From positions 163,435-227,434 of the forward strand of contig NZ_KE383873.1 in NCBI RefSeq assembly GCF_000422545.1: a stretch of 64,000 bases of DNA. Reading direction: 5' to 3'. Every line of letters starts with the position of its first letter. Within the stretch, counting starts at the first letter, position 1. The notes under the pieces are model-generated. The model did no database searches. It was not told the DNA's origin and was given only the letters and a program-made list of their open reading frames with translations. The position numbers and the translations under genes are program-made. This document shows positions 33,824 through 43,560 of the stretch, piece by piece. This stretch comes from Desulfocurvibacter africanus subsp. africanus DSM 2603 (GTDB taxonomy: Bacteria; Desulfobacterota; Desulfovibrionia; Desulfovibrionales; Desulfovibrionaceae).

Positions 33824-35506
33824 ATGAGCCCTCTCTTCGGAAGCAGGAAGGATGAAAAGCCGGCTCAGGACACTCCCGCAGCGCGGGATGAGCAGGAGCA
33901 GTGGTTTCTGCCGCTGGATACCCGCGACTACCTGCGCGGTCTGTTCGGCCAGCTCAAGCAGCCGGTAATCCTGGAGCTGTTCACCCGTCCGGGTCAAAAC
34001 GACAAGTTCAGCGAGTTCTGCGAAAAGCTTCTGCGCGACCTGGCGCGTATCTCGGACAAGATCGAGGTGCGGCATTACGGCCCGGATGACGAGCGCTTCC
34101 GGGAGGCGGGCATCGATTTCACGCCCGAAATCCTGGTCAGTCCCGACCGCTACAAGTTGCGCTTCACCGGCGCGCCGGCTGGCGAGGAAGCTCGCTCGTT
34201 CATCGAGACGATCATGCTGGCCTCCACGGGCGACAGCGGCCTGAGCCAGCCCTCCAAGGAACTGCTGGCCACTCTGAAGGAGCCACGCGAAGCCAAGGTA
34301 TTCACCAGCCCTACCTGTCCCTACTGCCCAGGGCAGGTCATGAACGGCGTACGCGCGGCCATCGAGCGGCCCGATCTGGTCTCCTTCCGCTACGTGGAGA
34401 TCGGCGAAAATTCTGAACTGGCCGATCGCTATAACGTGGGCTCGGTGCCGCATACAGTTTTCAACGACACTCTCGTGGCCTTGGGCCAGGAGCCCGAGGT
34501 GCGCTTCGTGGTCGAGCTGGTCACGCTCAAGTCCGCCGAGGAGTGGCTCAAGGAGCATGGCGCAGCCTTGGCCGCGCCGGAAGGGGTCAAGGATGTGGAC
34601 GTGGTCATCCTGGGCGGTGGACCGGCCGGCTTGGCCGCGGCGATCTATGTGGTGCGTAGCGGGCTGTCGGCCGTGGTGCTGGAAAAGCAGAACGTGGGCG
34701 GTCAGGTGGCCCTGACGCCGGTGGTGGAGAACTATCCCGGTTTTCCGGCCATAGCCGGGGCCAAGCTGGTGGACATCCTGTTCCAGCACTCCCGCGAGTA
34801 CGCCGAGGTCAAGGAACTGACCGAGGTCAGCGAAGTCAAGCTGGGCAAGCGCATCGAGGTCTACACCCTGGGCGGCGAGGTCTACACCTGCCGGGCCCTG
34901 GTGCTGGCCATGGGCGCCACCTGGCGTCAGCTCGGCGTGTCCGGCGAGCAGAAGTTCTTCGGCAGGGGAGTGTCCTACTGCGCCTCGTGCGACGGCTACT
35001 TCTACCGAGGCCGCAAGGTGGCCGTGGTGGGCGGCGGCAACACGGCCATCACGGACGCCCTGCACCTCAAGCACCTGGGCGCGGAGGTCACCGTGATTCA
35101 CCGCCGGGGCGAGTTGCGCGCCGAAAAGCACCTGCAGGATTCCCTGGTGCGCGAGAGGGTTCCCATGCGCTGGAACAGCGTGGTCATGGCCATCGAGGGC
35201 GAGACCGCTGTGACCGGCCTCAGGATCAAGGATCTCGTCAAGGCTGAGGAATCCTCGCTGCCGGTGGACGGGGTGTTCATCGCCATCGGCCAGCAGGCCA
35301 ATTCCGATCTGGCTCGTCAGATCGGCGTCATGACCGACGAGGACGGCTTCATCCTCGTTGACGAAGGCATGCGCACGAATATCCCGCGCGTTTACGCGGC
35401 CGGCGACATCACCGGCGGCATCCGCCAGATAGTCACGGCCATCGGCAAGGGCACCACCGCGGCCCTGACCCTGTTCGAGGACTTGAGCAAGCGCGGTGAA
35501 GTTTAG
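33824..35506 (+). CDS. AhpF-like protein: tandem thioredoxin fold fused to thioredoxin-reductase domain
   Basis: Flavoprotein disulfide reductase of 560 residues. The first 230 or so residues form two thioredoxin folds; the second carries CPYC (165-168), the first lacks an active CxxC. The rest is TrxR-like: an FAD motif VVILGGGPAGLAAAIYVV, the active CASCDG, AVVGGGNTAITDALHLKHLG for NAD(P)H, and IPRVYAAGDITGGIRQIVTA at the end. The order matches AhpF, which reduces the peroxiredoxin AhpC. No ahpC is adjacent, so the partner may be another thioredoxin-like protein. The stop TAG (35504-35506) is part of the second MITE-like repeat. Confidence 0.85.
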   Translation: MSPLFGSRKDEKPAQDTPAARDEQEQWFLPLDTRDYLRGLFGQLKQPVILELFTRPGQNDKFSEFCEKLLRDLARISDKIEVRHYGPDDERFREAGIDFTPEILVSPDRYKLRFTGAPAGEEARSFIETIMLASTGDSGLSQPSKELLATLKEPREAKVFTSPTCPYCPGQVMNGVRAAIERPDLVSFRYVEIGENSELADRYNVGSVPHTVFNDTLVALGQEPEVRFVVELVTLKSAEEWLKEHGAALAAPEGVKDVDVVILGGGPAGLAAAIYVVRSGLSAVVLEKQNVGGQVALTPVVENYPGFPAIAGAKLVDILFQHSREYAEVKELTEVSEVKLGKRIEVYTLGGEVYTCRALVLAMGATWRQLGVSGEQKFFGRGVSYCASCDGYFYRGRKVAVVGGGNTAITDALHLKHLGAEVTVIHRRGELRAEKHLQDSLVRERVPMRWNSVVMAIEGETAVTGLRIKDLVKAEESSLPVDGVFIAIGQQANSDLARQIGVMTDEDGFILVDEGMRTNIPRVYAAGDITGGIRQIVTAIGKGTTAALTLFEDLSKRGEV

Positions 35507-35630
35507 AGCATTTGCTTTTGAAAATGCTCTGCAAGCCATGCGTCGACATGGCTTGCCGCTGCGTAGGCGCAGGCGCAATTCACTTGCGCCGTCAACGCGG
35601 GAGCGGGCGTCTTAAAAGCAATCTGCTCTA
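35504..35630. repeat. MITE-like intergenic repeat, copy 2 (inverted)
   Basis: Same element as at 7788 and 38871 in reverse orientation: TAGAGCA (35504-35510) to TGCTCTA (35624-35630). The first three bases are the stop codon of the AhpF-like gene. A small tandem duplication of AAAGCAATCTGCTCT follows to 35645. It has more substitutions than the other two copies in its middle part. Confidence 0.82.
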
Positions 35631-35669
35631 AAAGCAATCTGCTCTGATCGAGAGGCGGCTTTCTGATAG

Positions 35670-36890
35670 CTACGTAATATTCAGGAGTTTGCGTTCCACG
35701 CCCAGCAGGCAGATGTCGTCGGCTGGCGCGCTGGCGCCGAAGGCCAGGGTCTGAGCGAAGACCGCATCCACGGCCTGCTCCAGGGTCTGACCGGCGTCAG
35801 TGGACAGCAGGCGCGTCAAGCGTTCTTCGCCGAACAGGCTGCCGTCAGAGCCGCGACGTTCGGGAATGCCGTCGGTGTACAGGTAGAGCCGGTCGCCGGG
35901 TTCGAGCCGGGCCTGACCGGCGGGAAAGGGCAGACCCGCATCCAGGCCGATGACCGGACCATGGACGTCCAGCAGTTCGGTGCGGCCATCCGCGCGCGCG
36001 AGCACGGGCGGGGGGTGCCCTGCGCTGGCATAGGTCAGGCTGCCGTCAACCGCATCCAGAATGACGTATTGGGCCGAGAAGTAGCTGCCGAAGCGCTCGA
36101 AGGGAAACTCGCGCTCCAGACGCTCCATGATGCGCTCGGGCGGCGACACGGACTGGTCCACATCCACGACGGTCCCTGCGTCGGGCGAGAGCAGGCGCGA
36201 TACGGACACGGCCATCATGGCCGCGGACACGCCATGGCCGCACACGTCCAGCAGGAACAGGCCTACGCGTCGCGTGTCCAGGCGAAAGATGTTGAACATG
36301 TCGCCGCCCACGGCCTCCGAAGGTCGGAAGCGCCAGCTCAGCTCCAGGCCGGGGAAGCGCAGGCCGGGCTGGGGCAGCAGGCTCTTCTGGATGAGCGCCG
36401 CGGAGCGCAGATCGATTTCCAGTCGTTCCTTGTGTTCCAAAAGCCCCAGGCGGTGCTCCTCCAACTCGGTCACATCGTGCAGCACGGCCAGGACCATGTT
36501 CCGGCCACGGTAGTTCATGGGCCGGCAGCAGAAGTCCAGGTGCTTGCGTTCGGGGGTGCCGCGCAAATAGAAACGCCTCACCAGCCTGCTTCGCTTAGGG
36601 ATTTCGCCGGTCAAGGCCTGCTTCGCCGCAGCGCGCAACCCGCACTCGGCGCAGCGGGAGGATTTTCCGCAGGTCACGTTCTCCTCCACGGCATGGCCGC
36701 AGGACAGGGCGTTGCCGCAGCAGATGCCGACGACGTTTTCCCCTGAATGGCGAAACAGTTCCTGAAAACGCCGATTGACATGATGGATGCGCATGTCCGC
36801 GTCCAGGAGCAGCACCGCGGACTCCATATTGTCCAGGATTGCATTTAGGAATTCTTTGGATTCCTGTGGATCATTGATGACAATGGTCAT
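35670..36890 (-). CDS. PAS-domain SpoIIE-type (PP2C) serine phosphatase
   Basis: Signalling phosphatase of 406 residues. The PAS domain is at about 10-150. It contains the dense Cys run CCGNALSCGHAVEENVTCGKSSRC..C (six Cys plus a His), a candidate redox, metal or Fe-S sensor. A short coiled linker (EHRLGLLEHKERLEIDLRSAALIQ) leads into the PPM domain with EAVGGDMFNIF and LLDVCGHGVSAAMMAVSVSRLL, YASAGHPPPVL, LYLYTDGIPE and ADDICLLGV. The start at 36890 follows GAGG. It is divergent from the PAS-sigma-54 activator, and the pair may work together. Confidence 0.85.
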   Translation of the reverse strand: MTIVINDPQESKEFLNAILDNMESAVLLLDADMRIHHVNRRFQELFRHSGENVVGICCGNALSCGHAVEENVTCGKSSRCAECGLRAAAKQALTGEIPKRSRLVRRFYLRGTPERKHLDFCCRPMNYRGRNMVLAVLHDVTELEEHRLGLLEHKERLEIDLRSAALIQKSLLPQPGLRFPGLELSWRFRPSEAVGGDMFNIFRLDTRRVGLFLLDVCGHGVSAAMMAVSVSRLLSPDAGTVVDVDQSVSPPERIMERLEREFPFERFGSYFSAQYVILDAVDGSLTYASAGHPPPVLARADGRTELLDVHGPVIGLDAGLPFPAGQARLEPGDRLYLYTDGIPERRGSDGSLFGEERLTRLLSTDAGQTLEQAVDAVFAQTLAFGASAPADDICLLGVERKLLNIT

Positions 36891-37044
36891 ATGTCGCGAC
36901 CTCGTTCGGCCGGTTGGGCCTGTCGTATTTATCCGAGCATACCGTATTTGGGCCGGCATGCCAGGGCAAAGGCAGGCAGTCGGCAATCGGGCGTTGTGTT
37001 TCGTTCTGTTCCATGGAATCATGGCCGGCAGTGGATGAACACTC

Positions 37045-38523
37045 ATGATACATAATCAGCTTTCCCTATTTCGTGAAACCACGGCGCCCCGGGTCGCCGG
37101 CCTGTACGCCGCACCCGTGTGTCTGCTGCCCCTCCTGGACGAGATACCCATGGCCGTGGCCCTGCTCACGCCCGAGCGGCGCGTGGTGGCCATCAATCTC
37201 GCCGCCGAGGCCCTGACGGGCTACACCCGCGAGGAGATCAGAGGCGCGCCTTGCATGTATGTCTTCCGCGGAAACTATTGCGTGAAAGGCTGCCCATTGC
37301 TCGGCATGGGAGCCGAGAGCCGGCCCACGAGCCTGGAAGGCGATGTGCTCACTCGCGAGCGCCGGAAAATCCCGGTGCGGGCGACCTTCGCACCCGTGGT
37401 GGACACCGCTGGCAGGCTGGCGGGCTATCTGGAGACCCTGGAGGACTTGCGGCTAATACGCGAATTGAGCGCACGCCAGAACCAAGCCTTCGGTTTCAGC
37501 CACATCATCGGCAACAGCCCGCGCATGGAGCGCATCTTTCAGATCCTGCCGGGCATCGCCCAGACCGACTCCCCAGTGCTCATCACCGGCGAAACGGGCA
37601 CGGGCAAGGACGTGCTGGCCGAGGCCATCCACAAGGCGTCACGGCGGGCCAAAGGGCCCTTCGTCAAGGTCAACTGCGGCGCGTTGCCCGAGCCGCTGCT
37701 CGAGTCTGAGTTGTTCGGTCACAGCAAGGGCGCCTTCACCGGCGCGGAGGAGAACCGGCCGGGCCGCTTCCGCATGGCCCAGGGCGGCACCCTGTTCCTG
37801 ACTGAAATAGGTGATCTCCCCTTGCCCTTGCAGGTCAAGCTGCTGACCTTCCTGGATGATCACATCATATACCCCCTGGGCTCTTCGCGCGGCGCGCAGG
37901 TGGACGTGCGCGTAATCGCGGCCACGCATCGCGACCTGGAGCATATGGTGGCCGAAGGCCGTTTCCGTCAGGACCTGTTCTTCCGTCTCAATGTGGTTCA
38001 TCTGCCCCTGCCGCCTTTGCGCGAGCGCGGCGAGGACGTGCGTATGCTCTTGGATCACTTTCTGCGCAGCATCGCTGCCCAGTTCGGCAAAGCCGTGAGC
38101 GGATTCAGCGAGGAAGCGCTCAAGCTGCTCACGGGCTATGCCTATCCCGGCAATGTGCGCGAGTTGCGCAACATCGTGGAATATGCTGTCAACGTCTGTC
38201 CGGGCGAACGCATCCGCAGCGCGCACCTGCCAGCCTACATCACCGAGGCTCCGGCTTGCTCCGGTGTGAGGTCGGAGCCGGTTCCGGCCGCCGAGACCCA
38301 GGCCCTGCAACCGATCTCGACCCCTGCCGGCGCGGCAGGCGGCAGCCCGCATGTGCACCCGGTCTTGGGCGAAAGCTGGCCGGACGTTGAGCGTCGGATG
38401 ATCCTTGATGCCCTGGTGCGCGCCGGAGGCCGGCGCTCCAAGGCCGCCGAGATCCTGGGTTGGGGCCGCAGCACACTATGGCGTAAAATGAAATCCTACG
38501 GCATGGACGAACACCATGGCTGA
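37045..38523 (+). CDS. PAS-domain sigma-54-dependent activator (Fis family)
   Basis: Enhancer-binding protein of 492 residues. The N-terminal PAS domain (about 30-140) includes the Cys motif [17 protein letters not shown]. The AAA+ domain has Walker A GETGTGKD, the sigma-54 loop GAFTGA, a Walker B region with [10 protein letters not shown] (Thr in place of the first Asp) and [19 protein letters not shown] Fis HTH ([20 protein letters not shown]) ends the protein. The stop overlaps the NifX-like gene by 8 bp. Promoter targets are not visible here. Confidence 0.9.
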   Translation: MIHNQLSLFRETTAPRVAGLYAAPVCLLPLLDEIPMAVALLTPERRVVAINLAAEALTGYTREEIRGAPCMYVFRGNYCVKGCPLLGMGAESRPTSLEGDVLTRERRKIPVRATFAPVVDTAGRLAGYLETLEDLRLIRELSARQNQAFGFSHIIGNSPRMERIFQILPGIAQTDSPVLITGETGTGKDVLAEAIHKASRRAKGPFVKVNCGALPEPLLESELFGHSKGAFTGAEENRPGRFRMAQGGTLFLTEIGDLPLPLQVKLLTFLDDHIIYPLGSSRGAQVDVRVIAATHRDLEHMVAEGRFRQDLFFRLNVVHLPLPPLRERGEDVRMLLDHFLRSIAAQFGKAVSGFSEEALKLLTGYAYPGNVRELRNIVEYAVNVCPGERIRSAHLPAYITEAPACSGVRSEPVPAAETQALQPISTPAGAAGGSPHVHPVLGESWPDVERRMILDALVRAGGRRSKAAEILGWGRSTLWRKMKSYGMDEHHG

Positions 38524-38869
38524 GCCACGCAAGAGCAAGGTCCTGATTCTGCTACACGACGACGACGTGGCTCCGCGCTTCGATCTGGCCACCGAAGTCT
38601 GGATCGGAGTGCTTGGCGAGGATGGAGTCTGGCATGATGAGCGCACGCTTGTACTGCCCCAGGCCTCGGCCGAGAACCTGTGCAATCTCATCCTCCACGA
38701 GGCCGTGGGCACGCTGGTCTGCGGCGGCATCGAAGAGGAATTCTATCAATACCTGCGTTGGAAGCGCGTGGAAGTCTTCGACTCGGTGCTGGGCCCCCGC
38801 GTCAAGGCCGCCACGGCCTTGGCTAAAGGCGAGCTCAAGCCCGGCGACATCCTGTACGAACTCGGATAA
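38516..38869 (+). CDS. NifX/NifB-type iron-molybdenum-cofactor-binding domain protein
   Basis: Small cytoplasmic protein of 117 residues with the ribonuclease-H-like dinitrogenase iron-molybdenum cofactor domain. Typical blocks are VLILLHDDDVAPRFDLATEVWIG and EAVGTLVCGGIEEEFYQYLRWKRVEVFDSVLGP. Such proteins bind Fe-S or Mo-Fe-S clusters. Its start lies within the end of the sigma-54 activator, implying co-translation. That link to a Cys-containing PAS activator points to a shared metal- or redox-sensing circuit (inference). Confidence 0.8.
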   Translation: MAEPRKSKVLILLHDDDVAPRFDLATEVWIGVLGEDGVWHDERTLVLPQASAENLCNLILHEAVGTLVCGGIEEEFYQYLRWKRVEVFDSVLGPRVKAATALAKGELKPGDILYELG

Positions 38870-38870
38870 C

Positions 38871-38998
38871 TAGAGCAGATCGCTATTAAGACGTCCGCTC
38901 CGGCGTTGACGGCGCAAGTGAATTGCGCCTACGCCTATGCGGCGGCAAGCCATGCCGACGCATGGCTTGCAGAGCATTTTCAAAAGCAAAATGCTCTA
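38871..38998. repeat. MITE-like intergenic repeat, copy 3
   Basis: 128 bp from TAGAGCA (38871) to TGCTCTA (38998), same orientation and nearly the same sequence as copy 1 at 7788. It starts 1 base after the TAA stop of the NifX-like gene. The three internal palindromes are intact. Confidence 0.85.
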
Positions 38999-39336
38999 AG
39001 CTGCATGTGAACCGGGCGAGAGCGTTGTCCCCCTCGGACCCCTCCCACTAGCAAGCTGCTTCAGGGAATCCACAGTCAGAAGGAATTCGAAGCCAGCCCT
39101 GACGGACCATTGAAAAAGCCGTTCTGGCTCTTTCAGCTCCGCAACTCTTGAGCAAAGCTCATTCACTGCCCACGGATACTTGGCCTTGGGCGGGGCATCC
39201 TGGCCCGTACGGCAGCGAATCCCGTACGGCAGCGAATCCCGTGGGGCAGGGCAGTGCCTGGAGAGCAGGGCTTCGGGCAGAGTAGGTCGGCAAGAGTTGC
39301 CGAAGGGAAAAGAATGCCGCCAGGGCAAAGGGGTAG
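38999..39336. other. Gene-free region with a short tandem repeat
   Basis: Nothing coding is supported. A 17-bp unit CCCGTACGGCAGCGAAT occurs twice in tandem (39204-39220, 39221-39237), followed by a partial third copy. Function unknown. Confidence 0.5.
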
Positions 39337-39377
39337 AAAAGAAAAGGAGCCGGGTCCATCCTTGAGACCCAGGCTCC
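39337..39377 (-). terminator. Intrinsic terminator of the EF-hand gene
   Basis: On the minus strand GGAGCCTGGGTC pairs with GGACCCGGCTCC (one mismatch, 39377-39346) and TTTTCTTTT follows. About 80 bp past the stop codon. Confidence 0.85.
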
Positions 39378-39455
39378 ATCGTCGCCGGAAGGGTGAATGA
39401 AATCGAGTGAACCGAGCCCGTCCTTGTGGCTCGGAGTGGCCCGGCCGTAGGATCG

Positions 39456-40436
39456 CTAGGCGAAGAAGCTGACTTGCGTCATGGCCTGCATTCCCAGGAT
39501 GCCTTGGCTCATGGTCTGGTACTGCTGGAGCGCCGAAGCCATAAGGTTAGCGGAAAACCCGCCGGCTTCCCGCTGCGCGCGCATAACCTGCAAGCCGTCG
39601 CTGTGCTCCTGCAGGGTGATGCTTCCGTCGCCGTCCGCATCAAGTGCCGCGAACAGTTCATCGGCGCTCGGCCCGTTGCCGCCTTCGGCCTGCCTGGATT
39701 CCAGGGCGCTAGCCAGTTCGTCCGCGTCGATGACGCCGTCGCCATTGGCGTCAGTCTCGGAGAACAGCTCGCCGTCCGTCTGGCCCTGCTCCGGCGGTGG
39801 GGGCGGGGCCATACCCTGCATGGCCATGCCGGAGCGTTGGCTTTCAAGCTCTTCCATGAGCGTCTTCAAACCGGCGTCCAGTTCGTCCTCGCTGATGGCT
39901 CCGTCGCCGTCCGCATCGAGAGCGGCAATCAGTTCCTCCACACCAGACTCTTCTTCGTTGTCAACGCTGGAGCTGTCTCCCAGAGCGCTGGCCAACTCGG
40001 TTTCGTCTATGACACCGTCACCGTTGGCGTCCAATTCGGAGAACAGTCCCCCGGAGGTCTGATCCCGGTCGGACTGAGCCTTCATGCCCATCATATCCAG
40101 CATGCCCATCATGGCCATGTTGTCCTGCTGGCCTTGCAGCTGGTCCTGAAGGGTCTGCAGGCCGTCGGCATGTTCCTGCTCAGTGATGCCACCGTCGCCG
40201 TCGGCATCGAGGAAGTCGAACAGCTCCTCGGCGCTCGGCCCGTCACCGCCCCCGACCTTGGACTGGCTGCTCAGGGCCTTAGCCAGCTCGGTTTCATCTA
40301 CAGCGCCGTCTCCGTTGGCGTCGGCCTTGGAGAACAGCTCCTCGGACATCTGGCTGGCGCTCTTCGTCTGTTGCCGGCGCATTTCAGACATCATGTTGGA
40401 GAGATACCCTGTACTGCCGCCTATGCCGCTGATCAT
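39456..40436 (-). CDS. Six-EF-hand calcium-binding protein
   Basis: Protein of 326 residues with six EF-hand loops arranged as three pairs: DANGDGAVDETEL and DADGDGGITEQEH, DANGDGVIDETEL and DADGDGAISEDEL, DANGDGVIDADEL and DADGDGSITLQEH. The linkers between pairs (LQDQLQGQQDNMAMMGM, MEELESQRSGMAMQGM) are also repeated, so the gene grew by duplication of a two-hand unit of about 85-100 residues. No signal peptide is obvious (MISGIGGSTGYLSNMMSEMRRQQ), so location is uncertain. The ligand residues look complete. It is a single gene with its own terminator. Confidence 0.9.
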   Translation of the reverse strand: MISGIGGSTGYLSNMMSEMRRQQTKSASQMSEELFSKADANGDGAVDETELAKALSSQSKVGGGDGPSAEELFDFLDADGDGGITEQEHADGLQTLQDQLQGQQDNMAMMGMLDMMGMKAQSDRDQTSGGLFSELDANGDGVIDETELASALGDSSSVDNEEESGVEELIAALDADGDGAISEDELDAGLKTLMEELESQRSGMAMQGMAPPPPPEQGQTDGELFSETDANGDGVIDADELASALESRQAEGGNGPSADELFAALDADGDGSITLQEHSDGLQVMRAQREAGGFSANLMASALQQYQTMSQGILGMQAMTQVSFFA

Positions 40437-40785
40437 AAGGGACTCCTTGCTACTGAGAGATGCAGGTGTCTAGGATGATTCACGCATGCGCTTTACGTCT
40501 CCAAGCCATGCTTATGGCGGGCTGCCCTGCAAGGAAGCTTTTTGAAGTTGCGCAGGCAACAGGAAGCAAGTTGTGAGCCCGATGGACGTTTCTTTACAAA
40601 TATTTACAAAACAAATTAGATGGTTACATTTGCGGTGGCGTTTCCATGGGCAGCGGCGTCCAGGGCCTCGAACATGGCCCTTGCGCAGCACGGCGGCCAT
40701 AATGAGTGGATGCGATTGACCGCTTCAGACCTGGCGGGTACTAGCGGGACGAATCAATCGTACAACTTCGAGCAGGTAGAAACGC
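40437..40785. other. Intergenic region between the EF-hand and gmhB genes
   Basis: About 350 bp between divergent genes. No coding or RNA feature supported; both promoters should lie here. Confidence 0.45.
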
Positions 40786-41319
40786 ATGACTAAGCGCTAT
40801 GTCGTCCTGGATCGGGACGGCACCATCATCGTGGACAAACACTACCTCGCGGACCCCGAGGGCGTGGAGCTTCTGCCCGGCGCGGTCGAGGGCTTGGCGC
40901 GGCTGGCTGGCGCGGGGCTGGGCCTTGTCGTTGCCACCAACCAATCGGGCATCGGACGCGGCTACTTCGGCGAGGAGGACATGCATCTCGTCAACGCGCG
41001 GCTGTCCGAGGTACTGGCCGAGCATGGTGTGCACATCGAGCGCTACTATTTCTGCCCGCACGGCCCGGAGGCGGACTGCGCCTGCCGCAAGCCCTGCACG
41101 GGCCTGCTTGACCAGGCTGCCCGGGAACTGGGCCTGGACCCCAGGCAGGCTTTCGTTATTGGGGACAAGGTCAGCGATGTCGAGTTGGGCCGCAGGGCGG
41201 GGGCAGTGAGCATCCTTGTGCGCACGGGCAAGGGCGCGACCTGTGAGGCCAAGGCCGGGGCGGACTACACCGTGGACGATCTGGCTGCCGCAGCCGAGGT
41301 CATCCTGAAACTGCTCTGA
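40786..41319 (+). CDS. gmhB: D,D-heptose 1,7-bisphosphate phosphatase (GmhB-like)
   Basis: HAD-IIIA phosphatase of 177 residues in ADP-heptose synthesis for LPS inner core. The catalytic motif DRDGTI carries Asp9 and Asp11; motif II is ATNQSGIGRG; the zinc loop is CPHGPEADCACRKPCTG; motif IV is VIGDKVSDVELG. All catalytic and zinc residues are present. AGG lies about 10 bases before the ATG. Histidinol-phosphate phosphatase is a related alternative, but the zinc loop and length fit GmhB well. Confidence 0.87.
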   Translation: MTKRYVVLDRDGTIIVDKHYLADPEGVELLPGAVEGLARLAGAGLGLVVATNQSGIGRGYFGEEDMHLVNARLSEVLAEHGVHIERYYFCPHGPEADCACRKPCTGLLDQAARELGLDPRQAFVIGDKVSDVELGRRAGAVSILVRTGKGATCEAKAGADYTVDDLAAAAEVILKLL

Positions 41320-41398
41320 GACGGTTTGCGCAAGGGCAAGCAAGAGCTGGAAAGAGCATTGCCCTCCCGCGTCCTATTCCAACCCATGGAGGCCAACC

Positions 41399-42040
41399 AT
41401 GCCAAGCGCACAGGGCCCAAACCCGGAAACGCCTTATCCCATGCACGGCGTCAAGCGGCTCTGCTTCCTCAAAAATTTCATCACCCGCCCCAACATCCTC
41501 GTGGGCGACTATACATACTACGATGACCCCGACGGGTCGGAGAACTTCGAGCGGAACGTTCTGTACCACTTCGACTTCCTCGGCGACCGGCTCATCATCG
41601 GCAAGTTCTGCGCCATCGCCGCGGGGGCGAAGTTCATCATGAACGGCGGCAACCATTTCATGGCCGGCTTCACCACTTATCCCTTCACCCTCTTCGGCGA
41701 CGGCTGGGACACGGCGCTGCCGAAGCTGCCGGATTTTCCCTTCAGGGGCGACACTGTTGTGGGCAACGACGTCTGGCTCGGCTATGACTGTCTGCTCATG
41801 CCCGGCGTGAAGATCGGCCACGGAGCCGTGGTGGCTTCGCGCTCGGTTGTGACCAAGGACGTTCCGCCGTACGCCATCGTGGCCGGCAATCCGGCGCGCG
41901 TGGTGCGCACGCGCTTCGACGAGCAGACTATCGAGCTGTTGCTGCAAATCGCCTGGTGGGATTGGCCGCCGGACAAGATCACGCGGCACATTGCGGACCT
42001 GTACGGCAACGATCCGGAGCGGCTGCGGGCGCTCTTGTGA
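41399..42040 (+). CDS. Vat/CatB-type xenobiotic O-acetyltransferase
   Basis: Left-handed beta-helix acetyltransferase of 213 residues using acetyl-CoA. The sequence follows the streptogramin acetyltransferase group closely: GPNPETPYPMHG at the start, VGDYTYYDDPDGSENFERNVLYHFDFLGDRLIIGKFCAIA, MNGGNHFMAGFTTYPFTLFGDGW, and the hexapeptide turns VVGNDVWLGYDCLLMPGVKIGHGAVVASRSVVTKD. His86 in GGNH is the expected catalytic base. The ATG at 41399 follows GGAGG. Whether it acts on antibiotics is unknown; chromosomal relatives may have other acceptors. Confidence 0.87.
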   Translation: MPSAQGPNPETPYPMHGVKRLCFLKNFITRPNILVGDYTYYDDPDGSENFERNVLYHFDFLGDRLIIGKFCAIAAGAKFIMNGGNHFMAGFTTYPFTLFGDGWDTALPKLPDFPFRGDTVVGNDVWLGYDCLLMPGVKIGHGAVVASRSVVTKDVPPYAIVAGNPARVVRTRFDEQTIELLLQIAWWDWPPDKITRHIADLYGNDPERLRALL

Positions 42041-42178
42041 TGCTTCGGGCTTGACCCCTGGCCCGGCTTGCCTCTACAAACCGAATCTTGTTCGTGAAAC
42101 TCGGCACTATCGGTCCGGCATACCCTGCCAAGGGACCATTCCCCCGCAGCCCATCGGCATACACCGCAAGGAGAGCGC

Positions 42179-43333
<1,155 letters not shown>

Positions 43334-43354
43334 CCTTCCTTTTCCCGAATGCAC

Positions 43355-43386
43355 AAGGGCCGCTGGTGGAAAGCCAGCGGCCCTTT
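43355..43386 (+). terminator. Intrinsic terminator of icd
   Basis: AAGGGCCGCTGG (43355-43366) pairs with CCAGCGGCCCTT around TGGAAAG, and TTTTTATG follows. Confidence 0.9.
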
Positions 43387-43560
43387 TTATGTCGGGCCGG
43401 TCGGCCGCTGGACGCACAATACACCAGAATCAATATGGCTGGCCAATGCACGTCGGGCAACAGGGAAGCTCAGGCGGACAGCATGAAGATGGTGGGTCCA
43501 GGGAGATCATCTCCCTGGCGGGTGAGGGTTCGGGAGAGGGTCGCACCCCCTCCCGATTTT

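Noticed and set aside
32756..35578. 940-residue minus-strand ORF opposite sppA and the AhpF-like gene
   Set aside because: Shadow of two well-supported plus-strand genes; His/Gly/Ala-rich without domains.
39204..39237. Possible CRISPR-like repeat
   Set aside because: Only two adjacent 17-bp copies with no spacers; a simple tandem duplication.
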